Shown: one piece after another, positions 60,374 to 61,115 of the stretch
How positions within the stretch are numbered: the stretch's first letter is position 1
Layout: each line of letters starts with the position of its first letter
Assembly (NCBI GenBank): GCA_964389925.1
Contig: CAYMGE010000031.1
Span: 1-61,115 of the forward strand
Length of the DNA stretch: 61,115 nt
Source: CALECP01 sp964389925
Lineage (GTDB): Bacteria; Chloroflexota; Anaerolineae; Promineifilales; Promineifilaceae
Direction: 5' to 3'
The notes under the pieces: model-generated
Seen by the model: the letters and a program-made list of their open reading frames with translations, nothing else
What the model was told of the DNA's origin: nothing
Databases searched by the model: none
Position numbers and translations under genes: made by a program

Positions 60374-60942
60374 GCGTCCTCAAAATAGGTGAGTAGCTCG
60401 GCCGATAGTTCATTCGCCAGTTTCTCAAATCCACGTCGTACTCGGCTCTGCGCTGTGCCAAGTGGACAACGCATAATTTTAGCCATTTCTCGAAAGCTGT
60501 GCTGCGCCCAATAGCGCAAGACGACTGCCTCACGCAGTGTTGGAGAAAGTGTTTGCACAGCTTCCCAGACCTCACGACGGGCAAATGCTTGTTCCAATCG
60601 TCCTTCGATGCGCGGTGAATCGGCCGCAACATCACGCCCGGCCGCCAACCATTCTGTTAGCGAGGTGAGCGAAAAACGTTTACGCCGCTGTCGATCTCGC
60701 ACACGACTCACCGTGATGGTGTGAAGCCATGTTGAAAAAAGAGCGCGGTCTGGATCATAGCGGTCGATATTCACAAGTGCATAAGTCAGCGCATCTTGCG
60801 CGACTTCCTCTGCGTCTTCGGGATTGCCTAACAGCCCATAAGCCAGACGAAAAACGCGCTCACGGGATTGTGCGTAGAGCTGTTCGGCTGCCTGTTGGTC
60901 GCCCGTCTGCCAGCGTGCAATGAGGTCGAGGGTATTAGTCAT
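60370..60942 (-). CDS. ECF-type RNA polymerase sigma factor
   Basis: 190 residues. Region 2 has ARVFRLAYGLLGNPEDAEEVAQDALTYAL-like sequence and FSTWLHTITVSRVRDRQRR. Region 4 has LSPTLREAVVLRYWAQHSFREMA and PLGTAQSRVRRG. It would direct transcription under control of the coupled anti-sigma factor, and probably regulates its own operon and other surface proteins. Confidence 0.92.
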   Translation of the reverse strand: MTNTLDLIARWQTGDQQAAEQLYAQSRERVFRLAYGLLGNPEDAEEVAQDALTYALVNIDRYDPDRALFSTWLHTITVSRVRDRQRRKRFSLTSLTEWLAAGRDVAADSPRIEGRLEQAFARREVWEAVQTLSPTLREAVVLRYWAQHSFREMAKIMRCPLGTAQSRVRRGFEKLANELSAELLTYFEDA

Positions 60943-61115
60943 TCCATTCTATTCTACTGTGTGATACGTGGGGAGCAGGGTGTTTGATCATAGTTGATGT
61001 TGGAAATACGTGAAAGCTGTGTGAATGATTGGCAATGGGCGTGTTTCAAACAAATTGAAATGGGTGTGTTTCATTTGCTTTTGAAAACATGTTTCGGGAA
61101 TTGTTGCAGTTTAAG
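60943..61115. other. Upstream region of the sigma operon, nothing certain
   Basis: 173 bp to the window end. It holds two copies of TGGGYGTGTTTCA (about 61037 and 61062), too few to interpret. The sigma operon promoter must lie here but I cannot identify it. Confidence 0.3.

Larger units (their letters stand above)
243..60405. repeat. Dispersed palindromic octamer TCGGCCGA (about 75 copies)
   Basis: By eye about 75 copies of TCGGCCGA and well over 110 of its core CGGCCG occur throughout the window. Chance at balanced composition would give about 1 and 15. Copies are found in genes on both strands and in all three frames (for example Ser-Ala-Glu, Ile-Gly-Arg and Phe-Arg-Pro contexts), so selection is on the DNA. 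Example positions are 1520-1527, 2072-2079 and 28708-28715. Confidence 0.85.

Overview
The window looks like chromosomal DNA of a bacterium of the Chloroflexota (Anaerolineae-like). This is an inference from gene content and style, because there is no rRNA in the window. The clues are near-balanced base composition, a Cys-rich/SH3 membrane protein of a type I associate with Anaerolineae, long Thr/Pro-rich linkers, an isolated ComEC, a HerA/NurA pair, and no outer-membrane or LPS genes. Genes are dense, many neighbours overlap by 1-70 bp, and both strands are used.

Layout. 1-977: start of an FAD amine oxidase running off the left edge. 1.1-9.9 kb: a DNA-modification and DNA-processing island. 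It holds a cytosine-5 methyltransferase (frame broken at motif IX), a convergent NotI-family restriction endonuclease, then a tight seven-gene operon: Zn-ribbon DNA methylase, NurA nuclease, three small proteins, a C39-like cysteine peptidase and a HerA ATPase. 9.9-19.5 kb: SH3 surface protein, thioredoxin, CPBP protease, ComEC, response regulator, DUF368 transporter, HAD hydrolase and AroA. 19.5-27.6 kb: one minus-strand run of PBP2-type transpeptidase, HD protein, membrane glycosyltransferase, a solitary DNA methyltransferase with a coupled 54-aa ORF, a half-length aldehyde dehydrogenase and a cytochrome P450. 27.9-40.7 kb: phosphodiesterase, WecG-like transferase, Tgt, aminotransferase preceded by a probable small or leader RNA, C25-like secreted peptidase, methyltransferases, polysaccharide deacetylase and GT4. 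40.8-50.4 kb: yebC-ruvC-ruvA, di-haem peroxidase, two SPFH-like membrane proteins, uvrA. 50.5-61.1 kb: a degenerate GluRS-like protein, a nucleotidyltransferase pair, cysS, a kinase-like protein with a lost catalytic Asp, rplS, a C26 amidotransferase, murI, and a sigma/anti-sigma/Thr-Pro surface protein operon.

Two DNA-level patterns run through the window. First, the palindrome TCGGCCGA occurs roughly 75 times by eye, where about one is expected. It lies in all reading frames and contains CGGCCG, the kind of site cut by NotI/EagI-family enzymes, one of which is encoded here. Second, several intergenic gaps hold sequences with strict 7-nt periodicity, often palindromic, with a different heptad at each locus.

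The best candidate for an undescribed system is the methylase-NurA-HAS barrel-C39 peptidase-HerA operon beside the NotI-like restriction genes. All counts are by eye, and no database search was possible.
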